Below, piece by piece: positions 9,965-19,079 of a stretch of 64,000 nucleotides of DNA (positions are counted from its first letter, which is position 1; the number at the start of each line of letters is the position of its first letter). Source of the DNA: Hyphomicrobiales bacterium (lineage in GTDB: Bacteria > Pseudomonadota > Alphaproteobacteria > Rhizobiales > Rhizobiaceae); contig UBPA01000011.1 of NCBI GenBank assembly GCA_900467185.1, forward strand, positions 62,001-126,000, written 5' to 3'. The notes beneath the pieces are model-generated. The model worked only from the letters and a program-made list of their open reading frames with translations, was not told the DNA's origin and did no database searches. The position numbers and the translations under genes were made by a program.

Positions 9965-10666
9965 TCACGAGCGGAACAGCCGCGAGGTCAGGGTCTCGTG
10001 CCGGAGAGCGGCGATATCAGCGAGAAGTGCGGTGGAGCCGAGATCGTCCAGCGAGCTTGCCGCCGCGCGCGCGGCCGTCGCCGCGATCTCGCCTTCCAGC
10101 GCCGCCAGCACTGCGATGCCGGCGCGCTGTCCGAGCACGCCGCAGCGGATCGCCACCGAAACCTGGTTGGATGCCGTCGCGTGCAGATAGGCCGCAAGGG
10201 CGGGCTCGAGCCCCGTCGCATGTGCGCCGGCAACCGCACCGACAGCGACGGGATAGGCCATGCGCGACGGCATGTCATCGCCAGCCGTCGGCCACGCCGA
10301 AGCCGCTGCGAGAAAGGCCTCGCCCTGCAGCATCGTTTCCATCTGCCTCTCGCGGCTGCCGGCCATGGCGTCCGCCAGGGCTGCCACGGCATCGCGCCGC
10401 TCAGGGTCACCGGCCGCGCGGTAGCTTTCCGCAAGCAGCACCGCATCGTTCCAGCCTGTCCCCTCTGCAAGCGCGCCTGAAAGCCAGTCCTGAAGCGCAG
10501 CGGCATCCGCGATGCTGCCATCCACGACGGCCTGCTCGAGACCTGCCGAATAGGAGAAGGCACCGATGGGAAAGGCCGGCGACATCCAGGTGATCAGCCG
10601 GAGCAAGGCTTGCGTCTCGCCGCCTCTTCCCGTCTGGTTCGCCCCGTCGGTGAGCATGTCAGTCAT
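9965..10666 (-). CDS. ureF: Urease accessory protein UreF
   Basis: 233 residues. Family hallmarks include [24 protein letters not shown] near the N-terminus and the alanine-rich helical body. UreF bridges UreD and UreG in the activation complex and gates nickel insertion. The start at 10666 overlaps the ureE stop by 8 bases; ATG 10657 is possible. The open frame continues upstream, but that extension is only the out-of-frame reading of the histidine-rich end of ureE and should not be annotated. Confidence 0.93.
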   Translation of the reverse strand: MTDMLTDGANQTGRGGETQALLRLITWMSPAFPIGAFSYSAGLEQAVVDGSIADAAALQDWLSGALAEGTGWNDAVLLAESYRAAGDPERRDAVAALADAMAGSRERQMETMLQGEAFLAAASAWPTAGDDMPSRMAYPVAVGAVAGAHATGLEPALAAYLHATASNQVSVAIRCGVLGQRAGIAVLAALEGEIAATAARAAASSLDDLGSTALLADIAALRHETLTSRLFRS

Positions 10667-11240
10667 GGGAATGGCGGTGCCCTTTGTCGTCATGTCCGTG
10701 CGCGTGATGATCGTGCTCGCTGTGGTTGTGGCCTTGGTGATCATGAGACGCGTGGTCGTGGCCGGCGTGATCATGCCCACCCCGATCATGAGACGCATGA
10801 TCATGCCCGCCGTGATAGGCACCCCGCATCGGCTGGAACTGCGCGGTCACCTCGTTCACCTCGGCACCGAGCCCGATGAGCATGGCGCGGATGACGGGAT
10901 CGCGCAGGATGACGATGCGATCCTCGCGGATTTCGGCCTGCAGATGCCGGTTACCGAGATGCCAGGCAAGCTCGATCAGGTGGAGCCGGTCGCGCGGCAG
11001 AATTTCGTAGAGCGGCTCTTCGACGGCGGCGATCAGGATATAACCGCCCTGCTCCAGCACCAGCGCATCGCCATCCGCCAGCATCACCGCCTGCTTCAGA
11101 TCCAGCATGACGACATCGTCGTCGGGCAGATGCAGGAGCTTGCGCCTGAGATGACGCTGATCGTGCGGCAGGCGCAGCAGGGCGACGGGCGTGATATCGG
11201 CCGGGGCCGGCGAGACGATGGACGTGGAGCGATAGGGCAT
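10659..11240 (-). CDS. ureE: Urease accessory nickel chaperone UreE with His-rich tail
   Basis: 193 residues. The first 140 match UreE: an N-terminal peptide-binding-like domain ([20 protein letters not shown]) and a metal-binding domain with [13 protein letters not shown] and DRIVILRD. The last 50 or so residues contain about 20 histidines in HDH/GHDHA repeats, a nickel-storage tail as in Klebsiella UreE. The start at 11240 is supported by the domain beginning; an upstream in-frame extension would run into the neighbouring gene and is rejected. UreE hands Ni2+ to UreG. The C-terminal codons overlap ureF. Confidence 0.95.
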   Translation of the reverse strand: MPYRSTSIVSPAPADITPVALLRLPHDQRHLRRKLLHLPDDDVVMLDLKQAVMLADGDALVLEQGGYILIAAVEEPLYEILPRDRLHLIELAWHLGNRHLQAEIREDRIVILRDPVIRAMLIGLGAEVNEVTAQFQPMRGAYHGGHDHASHDRGGHDHAGHDHASHDHQGHNHSEHDHHAHGHDDKGHRHSHD

Positions 11241-11251
11241 GGGGACCTCGA

Positions 11252-11941
11252 TCAGTTGAACTGCGTGAGAGAGAAAGTGAGCGATACCGGCAGCGGATTC
11301 CAGAGGCCCGTGCGCAGGCCAGCGGCCCTCAGGCCCCGCGCCGTCCATGTGTTGCAGCCCGCCAGCGCTGTGAACCAGCCCGTGGCCTCGAAGAACCGGT
11401 CGTTCTGTCCGTAGCGCACATCGGGCACGGGCACGACCCGCCCGTCCTGCATCGCAAAGCTTGCCGCGATCATGTCGAGCAGCCGCGCATAGCCCTGCGG
11501 ACCGATGTCGAAGCCTTGCACGGTCGGCGACGGTTCGGCAAGCGCGCCGACGACATCCACATGCAGCACGGCCCGATCGAGCGTCAGACCGCGCAGCAAG
11601 GGCAGCGGCTTCAGCGCCGCCCAGGTCGGCGTCTCCAGATAGAAACTCCGTCCGCCCCGGCCGAAGAGGATCCACCGCGCCGCGCCATCGCTGACCGGTA
11701 CGCCGGCTTCGCCAAGAAACGGAAACCGCGCCAGGCTCTCCGCATCCACCGGAATGGCGATATCCGTATGGATCGGGTTGGAAAGAACGAGAATGCGCCG
11801 CGTGCCCTCGCCTGCCACCTCCCGCGACGCAAACAAAGGCTGCGGCACGATGGCCCCGAGGCCGGCTGCAAGCGCCAGCAGAAAAACCAGCAGCGACAGG
11901 CCGATCGACAGCCGCCGCAGAAACCTGCGCAAGCGCTTCAT
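11252..11941 (-). CDS. DUF2459 protein of urease regions (TIGR02117-like)
   Basis: 229 residues. An N-terminal basic stretch and a membrane helix (about residues 10-32) are followed by a globular part containing [31 protein letters not shown] and [21 protein letters not shown]. These match the conserved hypothetical family repeatedly found next to urease genes (DUF2459, TIGR02117). The histidine and aspartate in HTD and the late CNTW motif look like a possible catalytic set, but no activity is established to my knowledge. It sits between ureC and ureE, only 11 bases before ureE, so it is co-transcribed with urease genes. Confidence 0.85.
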   Translation of the reverse strand: MKRLRRFLRRLSIGLSLLVFLLALAAGLGAIVPQPLFASREVAGEGTRRILVLSNPIHTDIAIPVDAESLARFPFLGEAGVPVSDGAARWILFGRGGRSFYLETPTWAALKPLPLLRGLTLDRAVLHVDVVGALAEPSPTVQGFDIGPQGYARLLDMIAASFAMQDGRVVPVPDVRYGQNDRFFEATGWFTALAGCNTWTARGLRAAGLRTGLWNPLPVSLTFSLTQFN

Positions 11942-12000
11942 GCCGGCACGGCGGTGGCGGCGCGATGGCCGGCGGGCGTCAACGTCGCGGTCACCAGCAT

Positions 12001-13713
12001 CTAGAACAGGAAATAGCGCTGCGCCATCGGCAGCACCGTCGCCGGCTCGCAGGTCAGCAACTCGCCATCAGCGCGCACCTCGTAGGTCTCCGGGTCCACC
12101 TCGATCACCGGTGTCAGGCTGTTGTGGATCATCGAGGCCTTGCCGATGCCGCCCCGCGTGTTCTTCACCGCCACCAGCCTCTTCTCCACGCCGAGCTTTG
12201 CCGCAAGGCCCGCATCCAGCGACGCCTGCGACACGAAGGTCACGGAAGAATTGGTGCGCGCCTTGCCGAAAGAGCCGAACATCGGCCGGTAGTGCACCGG
12301 CTGCGGCGTGGGAATGGAGGCGTTCGGATCGCCCATGGGCGCAGCCGCGATCATGCCGCCGAGCAGCACCATATCCGGCTTCACCCCGAAGAAGGCCGGG
12401 TTCCACAGCACGAGATCGGCGCGCTTGCCCACTTCGACCGAACCGATCGCGTGGCTGAGACCATGCGCGATGGCCGGGTTGATCGTGTATTTGGCGATAT
12501 AGCGCTTCACCCGCATATTGTCGTTGTCGCCGGTCTCACTCGGCAGCCGGCCGCGCTGGCGCTTCATCTTGTCGGCCGTCTGCCAGGTGCGGATCGCCAC
12601 TTCGCCGACCCGGCCCATGGCCTGGCTGTCGGACGAGATGATCGAGAAGGCGCCGATATCGTGGAGGATGTCTTCCGCCGCGATGGTTTCCTTACGAATG
12701 CGGCTTTCGGCAAAGGCGATGTCTTCCGGGATCGACGGCGACAGGTGGTGGCAGACCATCAGCATATCCAGATGCTCGGCCAGCGTGTTGATCGTGTAGG
12801 GCCGCGTCGGGTTGGTGGAGGACGGGATGACGTTCGGCTGGCCGCAGATCTTGATGATATCCGGTGCGTGCCCGCCGCCTGCCCCTTCCGTGTGGAAGGC
12901 ATGGATGGTGCGGCCCTTGAGCGCGGCGATGGAATCCTCCACGAAGCCGCTTTCATTCAGCGTGTCGGTGTGGATCATCACCTGCACGTCGTATTCGTCC
13001 GCCACCGACAGGCAGCAATCGATCGCGGCCGGCGTCGTGCCCCAGTCCTCGTGCAGCTTCAGCGAGGTCGCCCCGCCGAGCACCATTTCGATCAGCGCGC
13101 CCGGCAGCGAGGCATTGCCCTTGCCGGCAAAGGCGAGGTTCATCGGAAAGGCGTCGGCGGCCTCGATCATCCGCGCCAGATGCCACGGCCCGGGCGTGCA
13201 GGTGGTGGCAAGCGTGCCATGCGCGGGGCCCGTGCCGCCGCCGAGCATGGTGGTCAGCCCCGACATCAGCGCCTCCTCGATCTGCTGCGGGCAGATGAAG
13301 TGGATGTGGCTGTCCATGCCGCCGGCGGTGATGATCTTGCCTTCGGCCGCGATCGCTTCCGTGCCGGGCCCGACGATGATATCGACATTCGGCTGGGTGT
13401 CGGGGTTACCAGCCTTGCCGATGGCGACGATCAGCCCGTCCTTCAGCCCGATATCCGCCTTGACGATGCCCCAGTGATCGACGATCAGCGCGTTGGTGAT
13501 AACCGTGTCCACGGCGCCATCCGCCCGCGTCACCTGGCTCTGACCCATGCCGTCGCGGATGACCTTGCCGCCCCCGAACTTCACCTCGTCGCCATAGGTG
13601 GTAAAATCCTTCTCCACCTCGATGAACAGCTCCGTATCCGCCAGCCGCACCCGATCACCCGTCGTCGGGCCGAACATGTTGGCATAGGCGGCGCGGGACA
13701 TCTTGTAGGACAT
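12001..13713 (-). CDS. ureC: Urease subunit alpha
   Basis: 570 residues, the expected size. All active-site residues are in place: Ni ligands H136 and H138 (MDSHIHF), the carbamylated lysine K219 (SLKLHEDWG), H248 (MIHTDT), H274 (HAFHTEG), the flap C321-H322 (MVCHHLS) and D362 (SSDSQAMGR). It hydrolyses urea to ammonia and carbamate in the cytoplasm as part of (UreABC)3. The start at 13713 lies three bases after the stop of the PIN toxin gene, so ureC translation may be coupled to the toxin-antitoxin pair. A second in-frame ATG is at codon 5. Confidence 0.98.
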   Translation of the reverse strand: MSYKMSRAAYANMFGPTTGDRVRLADTELFIEVEKDFTTYGDEVKFGGGKVIRDGMGQSQVTRADGAVDTVITNALIVDHWGIVKADIGLKDGLIVAIGKAGNPDTQPNVDIIVGPGTEAIAAEGKIITAGGMDSHIHFICPQQIEEALMSGLTTMLGGGTGPAHGTLATTCTPGPWHLARMIEAADAFPMNLAFAGKGNASLPGALIEMVLGGATSLKLHEDWGTTPAAIDCCLSVADEYDVQVMIHTDTLNESGFVEDSIAALKGRTIHAFHTEGAGGGHAPDIIKICGQPNVIPSSTNPTRPYTINTLAEHLDMLMVCHHLSPSIPEDIAFAESRIRKETIAAEDILHDIGAFSIISSDSQAMGRVGEVAIRTWQTADKMKRQRGRLPSETGDNDNMRVKRYIAKYTINPAIAHGLSHAIGSVEVGKRADLVLWNPAFFGVKPDMVLLGGMIAAAPMGDPNASIPTPQPVHYRPMFGSFGKARTNSSVTFVSQASLDAGLAAKLGVEKRLVAVKNTRGGIGKASMIHNSLTPVIEVDPETYEVRADGELLTCEPATVLPMAQRYFLF

Positions 13714-13716
13714 GGT

Positions 13717-14127
13717 CTACCTCGAAAGTTCGGAGAAAAGGGGCGACCGCGCCGCAGCACGATCGAAGGTATAGGTGGTCCGGCAGCCATTGCGGCTGTT
13801 GATCTCGCCGATCAGGTGGTCGGCAAAATCGCCGGGATGTTCTTCATAGGAGCGCAGCGATGCGATCACGGCCTCGCGATCTTGCACGACGATCCGGGGC
13901 CGGTTCAGCATGTCGAAAATGAACGCGGAAACCGCGGGCCGCGCCATCTTCACCTTCTGCCGCAGAAGCCAGACGATCTCGACGAGGACGACGTGATGGA
14001 TGAAGATCGAAGCGGACTCCCGGGCGAGAAAGGCGGTCGCCTGCTCACCCTGCTTGACGCCTTCGGCGTCGGTGATGGAGCCGAGGGCCAGCCACCGCAT
14101 CACCATGTTGGTGTCGAGGCCGATCAT
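13717..14127 (-). CDS. PIN-domain toxin (VapC-like ribonuclease)
   Basis: 136 residues. The acidic active-site set of PIN nucleases is visible: D5 (MIGLDTNMV), E50 (VLVEIVWLL), D103 (FADHLIGEIN) and D122 (YTFDRAAA). Relatives cleave tRNA or other RNA when released from their antitoxin. Its ATG overlaps the stop of the AbrB-type antitoxin (ATGA at 14124-14127), the usual toxin-antitoxin arrangement. The unusual point is location: the pair lies inside the urease operon, 3 bases upstream of ureC. Active residues are intact, so it is not obviously decayed. Confidence 0.88.
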   Translation of the reverse strand: MIGLDTNMVMRWLALGSITDAEGVKQGEQATAFLARESASIFIHHVVLVEIVWLLRQKVKMARPAVSAFIFDMLNRPRIVVQDREAVIASLRSYEEHPGDFADHLIGEINSRNGCRTTYTFDRAAARSPLFSELSR

Positions 14128-14378
14128 TCCCCGCTCTCCCGAAAACCGGCATTCCGGGCTTCCCTGATCCAGTCATCCAGTTCCTCGCCGGTGATCGGCC
14201 GCTCCAGCTTCACGATCCCCCGCAAATCCTCGAAACTCGTCCCCGGCTTGCGGATTTCGACCGCGCCCGCCTCGTTGGCAACGAACTCGACCGCGTCCCC
14301 ATCCTTCAGGCCGAGTGCCTTCAGCACCGACTCGGGAACCGTGATCGTGCCTGCCGTGATCCTGACCGTTTCGCCCAT
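14124..14378 (-). CDS. AbrB/MazE-type antitoxin (SpoVT-AbrB domain)
   Basis: 84 residues. The first 45 (MGETVRITAGTITVPESVLKALGLKDGDAVEF) fit the swapped-hairpin AbrB DNA-binding fold. The rest (FEDLRGIVKLERPITGEELDDWIREAR) is an acidic-basic tail of the kind that wraps the toxin. The protein should neutralise the downstream PIN toxin and may repress its own promoter. It follows the urease-associated gene by 9 bases, so no separate promoter is evident; expression would follow urease expression unless one lies inside the upstream gene. Confidence 0.87.
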   Translation of the reverse strand: MGETVRITAGTITVPESVLKALGLKDGDAVEFVANEAGAVEIRKPGTSFEDLRGIVKLERPITGEELDDWIREARNAGFRESGE

Positions 14379-14387
14379 GGCGCGCTC

Positions 14388-15065
14388 CTAGCTCCCGACC
14401 GCGAAAGACAATGCCGGCGCCGCATCCAGACGCCGGAGCCGGCCCTCGGCGATCCAGCGATCGACCAGCTGCGCCTCTGCGGCGAAGGGATGCCCCTCCC
14501 AGCCGACATGGGCGAAGCCGGCGAGCGCGATGTCCGCCGCAGGATGCGCACCGAGCACATCGGCAATGACGACGAGGCCGGTGCTCGGCACGATGTAGGC
14601 GGCGGGCGAAAGGCGTGCGAGCATCATTTCCAGGAAATGCTGCGTTTCCGCGTCGAGGACCCGAAACGTCTTGCCGGAAGCCTGCGCGAAGGCTTGGAAC
14701 CCCTCCGTATCGTCATCGCAGAAATCGTCGAGCTCCGGATGCGTGAGAGCGAGCGGTGCCCGGAGTGCCGCAAAAACCGAGGGGTTGCGGACGCACCAGA
14801 TGCCGCCTGCCGCCATCACCGCGGGATGCGCCGCCCAGGCCGTCGGCGGAATGGTCGGGTGCACGGCGGAGGCGACCGACGTTCCCAGCATCATCTTCGC
14901 CGGCCGGCCCGTGTTGCAGACCGCGACGATATCCGTGCGTTCGCCCGGGCGATACGAGCGGCAATCGTTGAAGCGGATGACGCAGTCGGCAGACGCGATC
15001 GCGTTGGCGGCGCTGTCCGGCACCGGCCCGTTGCCAACGATCACGATGCGCGCACCGGTCTTCAC
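14388..15065 (-). CDS. Urease operon accessory protein, sialyltransferase-like fold
   Basis: 225 residues with a GTG start preceded by GGGAGA. It opens with IVIVGNGPVPDS and ASADCVIRFNDCRSYRPGERTDIVAVCN. The VGNGP...RFN...TD arrangement resembles the large sialyl motif of family GT29 glycosyltransferases. Proteins of this kind are annotated as urease operon accessory proteins in Rhizobium and Agrobacterium, between ureB and ureC. No role in urease maturation is established that I know of. No signal peptide or membrane helix is seen, so it is probably cytoplasmic. The glycosyltransferase resemblance is my reading of motifs only. Confidence 0.75.
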   Translation of the reverse strand: MKTGARIVIVGNGPVPDSAANAIASADCVIRFNDCRSYRPGERTDIVAVCNTGRPAKMMLGTSVASAVHPTIPPTAWAAHPAVMAAGGIWCVRNPSVFAALRAPLALTHPELDDFCDDDTEGFQAFAQASGKTFRVLDAETQHFLEMMLARLSPAAYIVPSTGLVVIADVLGAHPAADIALAGFAHVGWEGHPFAAEAQLVDRWIAEGRLRRLDAAPALSFAVGS

Positions 15066-15152
15066 AATCGTCTCCCGTCGTTTCCTGCCGGCCGCCGGTC
15101 CTGAACGACCGGTCGAACCCGCAACCTGTTTCCGTCTCGACCGCCGCCCCGA

Positions 15153-15584
15153 TCATCGATCGGCCAGCGCCGCCTTCAGCTCGTCCGTCCGCTTGGTGGT
15201 CAGCTCCGCAAGGCAGCCCGCCACCAGCATCGGCTCCATCGTCCCGCCTCGCGCCTCGAACCCGGCCAGTTCGCATTGCGCGTCGCGATAGGCGATCCAG
15301 GCGCGCTGCGCTGCCTTCAGAGCGTCCACGGCACCGACCATGCCCTCGCCGATCTCGGCGAAATCCTTGTCCATCGCCTGCGCACGCGCCATCGTCTTGC
15401 GATAGGCCGCGTTCAGCGCCACGTCCGCGGCCTCGTAGTCCTGCTGCGAACACGCCGTCATGTCGCTCTGCGTCATCGCATTGCTGCAATCGAGATCATC
15501 CGCACCGGCCGCCGCGGCAGCCCCTGCGCCGAGAAACAGGCACAAGGCCAGTGCCGCGCCGGGAGAGGCGAGCCGCATCGCCAT
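15153..15584 (-). CDS. DUF1311/LprI-family periplasmic protein
   Basis: 143 residues. A signal peptide (MRLASPGAALALCLFLGAGAAAAA) is followed by LDCSNAMTQSDMTACSQQDYEAAD, then an amphipathic helix and WIAYRDAQCELAGF. The four cysteines (DCSN, ACSQ, QCEL, GCLA) and the WxxYRDxxC motif define the DUF1311 family, which includes LprI lysozyme inhibitors. It starts one base after the ureB stop and is therefore inside the urease operon. The protein should be exported; its link with urease is unclear. The start at 15584 was chosen over 15578 only for proximity to ureB. Confidence 0.87.
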   Translation of the reverse strand: MAMRLASPGAALALCLFLGAGAAAAAGADDLDCSNAMTQSDMTACSQQDYEAADVALNAAYRKTMARAQAMDKDFAEIGEGMVGAVDALKAAQRAWIAYRDAQCELAGFEARGGTMEPMLVAGCLAELTTKRTDELKAALADR

Positions 15585-15585
15585 G

Positions 15586-15891
15586 TCAGAGCGCACCCAT
15601 GACCTTCTGCCGGAAACCATAGACCTCCCTCTTGCCGGCGAAGGGAATGAGCGTCACGTTGCGCATCTGCCCCGGCTCGAAGCGCACCGCGGTGCCGGCG
15701 GGAATGTCGAGCCGCTTGCCGTGGGCGGCTGCGCGGTCGAAGGTCAGGCCGGCATTGGTCTCGGCGAAATGATAGTGGCTGCCGACCTGCACCGGCCGGT
15801 CGCCGGTGTTCGACACCTCGATCGTCACCGTCTCCAGCCCGACATTCAGCTCGATCTCGCCCTCTGCTGCGAGGATTTCACCGGGGATCAT
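15586..15891 (-). CDS. ureB: Urease subunit beta
   Basis: 101 residues, the typical length. Begins [16 protein letters not shown] and contains the conserved [20 protein letters not shown] and [21 protein letters not shown]. It is the second structural subunit of urease. The ATG at 15891 matches the family start; the longer open frame upstream is not supported. GAGAGACG lies just upstream as ribosome site. Four genes separate it from ureC, an expanded arrangement compared with enterobacterial ureABC. Confidence 0.97.
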   Translation of the reverse strand: MIPGEILAAEGEIELNVGLETVTIEVSNTGDRPVQVGSHYHFAETNAGLTFDRAAAHGKRLDIPAGTAVRFEPGQMRNVTLIPFAGKREVYGFRQKVMGAL

Positions 15892-15964
15892 CGTCTCTCT
15901 CCTGATCGTCTCGATAGGCATGCTGCACGGCGATCGTGGCAGGCTGAGGATGCTGCGGGCGCGC

Positions 15965-16213
15965 TCACGCCGCCGCGGCACAGCCCCCAGCCTTGACCAC
16001 GCGCTCCGTGGAAGCGGGGTTGTTCACCAGCTTTTCCGCCGGGCGCACGGGGCGGCGAACGAGTTCGCCGGTGCAGTTCGGGCAGCGCCCGCCGAGCACG
16101 CCGCTCGCGCAGGCGGCGCAGAAGGTGCACTCGAAACTGCAGATCATCGCCTCGCGGGTGTCGGCCGCCAGATCCGTGTCGCAGCATTCGCAATTGGGTC
16201 GCAGCGCCAGCAT
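15965..16213 (-). CDS. DUF1272 zinc-ribbon-like protein
   Basis: 82 residues. It contains four cysteine pairs in order: CECC, CSFEC, CAAC and CPNC, preceded by MLALRPN. This is the DUF1272 family, probably binding one or two zinc or other metal ions. The gene is between ureA (8 bases upstream) and ureB, an arrangement seen in rhizobial urease clusters. A metal-handling or regulatory role is possible but unproven. The C-terminal 30 residues are low in conserved features. Confidence 0.85.
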   Translation of the reverse strand: MLALRPNCECCDTDLAADTREAMICSFECTFCAACASGVLGGRCPNCTGELVRRPVRPAEKLVNNPASTERVVKAGGCAAAA

Positions 16214-16221
16214 GGGAAACC

Positions 16222-16524
16222 TCAGCGGATAGGTTCGTGAACGGTGACGAGCTTGGTTCCGTCCGGGAACGTCGCCTCGATCTGGATATCGTGGATCATT
16301 TCCGGAATCCCCTCCATCACCTGCTCGCGCGTGATGACATGGGCGCCGGCCTCCATGAGGTCGGGGACCGAACGCCCGTCGCGCGCGCCCTCGACCACGA
16401 AATCCGTGATCAGCGCGATGGCCTCGGGATGGTTCAGCTTGACGCCGCGCTCCAGCCGACGGCGCGCCACCATGGCCGCCATGGAGATCAGCAGCTTGTC
16501 TTTTTCGCGGGGAGTAAGGTTCAT
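16222..16524 (-). CDS. ureA: Urease subunit gamma
   Basis: 100 residues, exactly the family length. It runs [20 protein letters not shown], then [21 protein letters not shown], and ends with [20 protein letters not shown]. All are urease gamma hallmarks. The start at 16524 is preceded by GGGGAGTAAGG. It lies 32 bases after ureD. Confidence 0.97.
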   Translation of the reverse strand: MNLTPREKDKLLISMAAMVARRRLERGVKLNHPEAIALITDFVVEGARDGRSVPDLMEAGAHVITREQVMEGIPEMIHDIQIEATFPDGTKLVTVHEPIR

Positions 16525-16556
16525 GCGAGGCGACCCATCATCTTCTTCGACATTGT

Positions 16557-17426
16557 CTACAGGCTCCAGACTTTCGGCACAGACGCGCTCCTGCGCAAGT
16601 GCGAAATCATCGGCACGAGGATTTTTCGCAGAGCGAACCCGTCCCTTGCGACGATCCGCGCGACGAGCTTTTCCTGACCGCCGACGACGACATGGCTGAC
16701 GCCACCCGACCCGTTGGCGGAACCGGTGTCCAGCAGCGCACGCAGCGGTTTCAGATGGCGCTCGCAACCGCCGGCGGTGAAGAACAGGGTGGCGAAGGCA
16801 ACGTGTCCGCTCAGCGAAAAAGCCCGCCGGGTCAACGCATCGATATCGCCGGAAAACCGCATGTTCTCGGCATGCAGCAGGGTGCCGCCCTTCACGATGC
16901 GCCACCGGTCGCGAAAGAGCCCGCTGCGCATGCGCTCGCCCATCGCCGCGCGCCCGAGCAGCACGGCCTCGACGGCCAGAAACTCGGCATCGGCGGCCAG
17001 CTCGACGTCGAGCGATCGCGTCATGGAAGCGCGGTCGAACAGGATCGTCTCCTGCGGCAGCCAGTGCACGCGCGAGCCCGCCTCCGCCTGGATGGTCGTC
17101 GTCACCGACGTCGTGCCGGCGCTCGCCTTGTAGATCTTCTCGCAGGCCTGCGTCGTCAGCGTCAGCTCGGTATGCGTGCCGGCGCCGAACCGCCAGTCCA
17201 TCACGTCGCCGCCGGTCAGCCCGCCGGAACTGTTGATCAGCACGGCTTCCATGCTGCCGTCGAACATGGTCGGCAGACGCAGCTTGGCGCAGCCTTCCTG
17301 GTAGAACTCCTGCAGCCGCGTCCGCCCCGCAGCCGCCTTCGCCACCAGCCGCCCGCGCCCGAAGGCGCGCTGTGGGGCGGCCGCCACCACGTCCGGCATG
17401 GGCTCAGACATCGGTTGCGCGATCAA
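16557..17426 (-). CDS. ureD: Urease accessory protein UreD
   Basis: 289 residues. Conserved UreD features are [31 protein letters not shown] and [13 protein letters not shown]. UreD (UreH) is the scaffold that binds apo-urease and recruits UreF and UreG for nickel insertion. Its ATG overlaps the urtE stop (ATGA at 17423-17426), physically joining the urea-transport and urease genes. Codon 6 (MSEPMPDVV) is an alternative start. Confidence 0.96.
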   Translation of the reverse strand: MIAQPMSEPMPDVVAAAPQRAFGRGRLVAKAAAGRTRLQEFYQEGCAKLRLPTMFDGSMEAVLINSSGGLTGGDVMDWRFGAGTHTELTLTTQACEKIYKASAGTTSVTTTIQAEAGSRVHWLPQETILFDRASMTRSLDVELAADAEFLAVEAVLLGRAAMGERMRSGLFRDRWRIVKGGTLLHAENMRFSGDIDALTRRAFSLSGHVAFATLFFTAGGCERHLKPLRALLDTGSANGSGGVSHVVVGGQEKLVARIVARDGFALRKILVPMISHLRRSASVPKVWSL

Positions 17427-18118
17427 ACCGTGAGGTGCCGTCGGGCTTCCGGCGTGTCGAGCGTTTCGGCCGGGCCTTCATGCACTATCTCTCCGCGATC
17501 CATGATGTAGACATGGTCTGCAAGCTCGCGGCAGAAGTCAAGGTATTGTTCCACAAGCAAAATCGCCATCCCCGTGGAATCCCGCAAATACTGGATCGCA
17601 CGCCCGATATCCTTGATGATCGACGGCTGGATACCCTCCGTCGGCTCGTCGAGCACGAGGATCTTCGGGCGCGTGACGAGCGCCCGGCCGATGGCCAGTT
17701 GCTGCTGCTGTCCACCGGAAAGATCGCCCCCGCGTCGTCCGAGCATGGATTTGAGGATCGGGAACAGCGCGAAGATTTCCTCCGGCACGAAGCGGTCCTT
17801 GCGGGCGACGGGCGCAAAGCCGGACTCCAGATTCTCCTTGACGGTCAGCAGCGGAAAAACCTCCCGCCCCTGCGGCACGAAGCCGACGCCGAGCCGCGCC
17901 CGGTTATAGGGCGCCATGCCGTTCATGACGGTGTCGTTGAAGGTCACCTTGCCGGCGCTCGTCGCATGCTGGCCGGTGACGGCGCGCAGAAGGCTGGTCT
18001 TGCCGACGCCGTTGCGGCCAAGCACGCAGGTGATCTTGCCCATCGGCGCGGTGATGGAAACGCCGCGCAGGGCCTGGGCCGCACCGTAGTGGAGGTTGAT
18101 GTTGTCGACGGTCAGCAT
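17423..18118 (-). CDS. urtE: Urea ABC transporter ATP-binding protein UrtE
   Basis: 231 residues. Walker [10 protein letters not shown], signature [15 protein letters not shown], Walker [16 protein letters not shown] and H-loop region [10 protein letters not shown] are intact. The [22 protein letters not shown] segment and the EGIQPSII ending of Walker B are typical of UrtE rather than LivF. It hydrolyses ATP for urea import with UrtD. A 199-base gap holding a mosaic repeat separates it from urtD, and it overlaps ureD. Confidence 0.95.
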   Translation of the reverse strand: MLTVDNINLHYGAAQALRGVSITAPMGKITCVLGRNGVGKTSLLRAVTGQHATSAGKVTFNDTVMNGMAPYNRARLGVGFVPQGREVFPLLTVKENLESGFAPVARKDRFVPEEIFALFPILKSMLGRRGGDLSGGQQQQLAIGRALVTRPKILVLDEPTEGIQPSIIKDIGRAIQYLRDSTGMAILLVEQYLDFCRELADHVYIMDRGEIVHEGPAETLDTPEARRHLTV

Positions 18119-18160
18119 GGGGCACCTCGTTCGGTGGGCGTGGTCGGCGCGTCGGCGTTT

Positions 18161-18232
18161 GTGGGAAGCACGGCCGTCTCTGGCCTGCCGGCCATCTCCC
18201 CCACAAGGGGGGAGAAGGCTCGCGGCTGGGCG
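18161..18232. repeat. Palindromic mosaic repeat between urtD and urtE
   Basis: Carries the same core as the copies at 1 kb (GGCCTGCCGGCCATCTCCC then CCACAAGGGGGGAGA). It sits in the 199-base gap inside the urt operon; the remainder of the gap shows nothing coding. As RNA it would form a stable hairpin between urtD and urtE and could tune expression or stability. Confidence 0.7.
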
Positions 18233-18317
18233 GCCACATCAAATCGAGGCTGGAGCTTGGGTCCATCGGAGGCGAAGTCCTGAACCGCGAACATCGAGAC
18301 GTTGTAGTGCATGGACA

Positions 18318-19079
18318 TCACCGCCCCAGATAGTTTTCGATGACTTTGGGATCGTTCGACACGAAGTCGATCGAGCCCTCGGCCAGCACCGAGCCCTCGG
18401 CAAGGCAGGTGACCTTGACGCCGAGGTCGCGGATGAAGCCCATGTCGTGCTCGACGACGACGACGGAGCGGGTCTTGGCGATCTCCTTGAGGAGGATCGC
18501 GGTCTCCGTTGTCTCCGCATCCGTCATGCCGGCAACGGGCTCGTCCACCAGCAGCAGCTTCGGCTCCTGCGCCAGCAGCATGCCGATCTCCAGCCACTGC
18601 TTCTGCCCATGCGACAGGCTGCCGGCGAGATGGTCCTTGCGCGCGCTCATGCGCACGGTCTCGAGGATCTCCTCGATCCGCGCCTTGTCGGCCGGCGTCA
18701 GCGTGTAGAACAGCGTGGCGAAGACGCCGCGTTTGCGGTTCAGCGCCAGCTCGATATTGTCCCAGACCGTATGGCTCTCGAACACCGTCGGCTTCTGGAA
18801 TTTCCGGCCGATGCCGAGCTGCGCGATATCGGCCTCGTCCTTCTTCGTCAGGTCGATCTGACCGTCGAAATAGACCGTGCCGGTATCCGGCCGCGTCTTG
18901 CCGGTGATAATGTCCATCATCGTCGTCTTGCCGGCGCCGTTCGGGCCGATGATCGCCCGCAATTCGCCGGGCGCCACCACGAAGGACAGCGAATTCAACG
19001 CCTTGAAGCCGTCGAAGGAAACCGAGACGCCGTCGAGATACAGGAGGCTGTTGGTGATCTTCTGATCCATAGCGCTCAC
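18318..19079 (-). CDS. urtD: Urea ABC transporter ATP-binding protein UrtD
   Basis: 253 residues. Walker A GPNGAGKTT, a Q-loop in GIGRKFQKPTVFESHTVWDN, signature LSHGQKQWLEIGMLL (the family variant LSHGQ instead of LSGGQ) and Walker B LLLVDEPVAGMTD are visible. The LSHGQKQWLEI form is characteristic of UrtD. The GTG at 19079 overlaps the urtC stop (GTGA); ATG 19070 is an alternative start. Confidence 0.95.
   Translation of the reverse strand: MSAMDQKITNSLLYLDGVSVSFDGFKALNSLSFVVAPGELRAIIGPNGAGKTTMMDIITGKTRPDTGTVYFDGQIDLTKKDEADIAQLGIGRKFQKPTVFESHTVWDNIELALNRKRGVFATLFYTLTPADKARIEEILETVRMSARKDHLAGSLSHGQKQWLEIGMLLAQEPKLLLVDEPVAGMTDAETTETAILLKEIAKTRSVVVVEHDMGFIRDLGVKVTCLAEGSVLAEGSIDFVSNDPKVIENYLGR

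Noticed and set aside
10667-10822. N-terminal extension of ureF
   Set aside because: It is the wrong-frame reading of the histidine-rich ureE tail; UreF homology starts after it.
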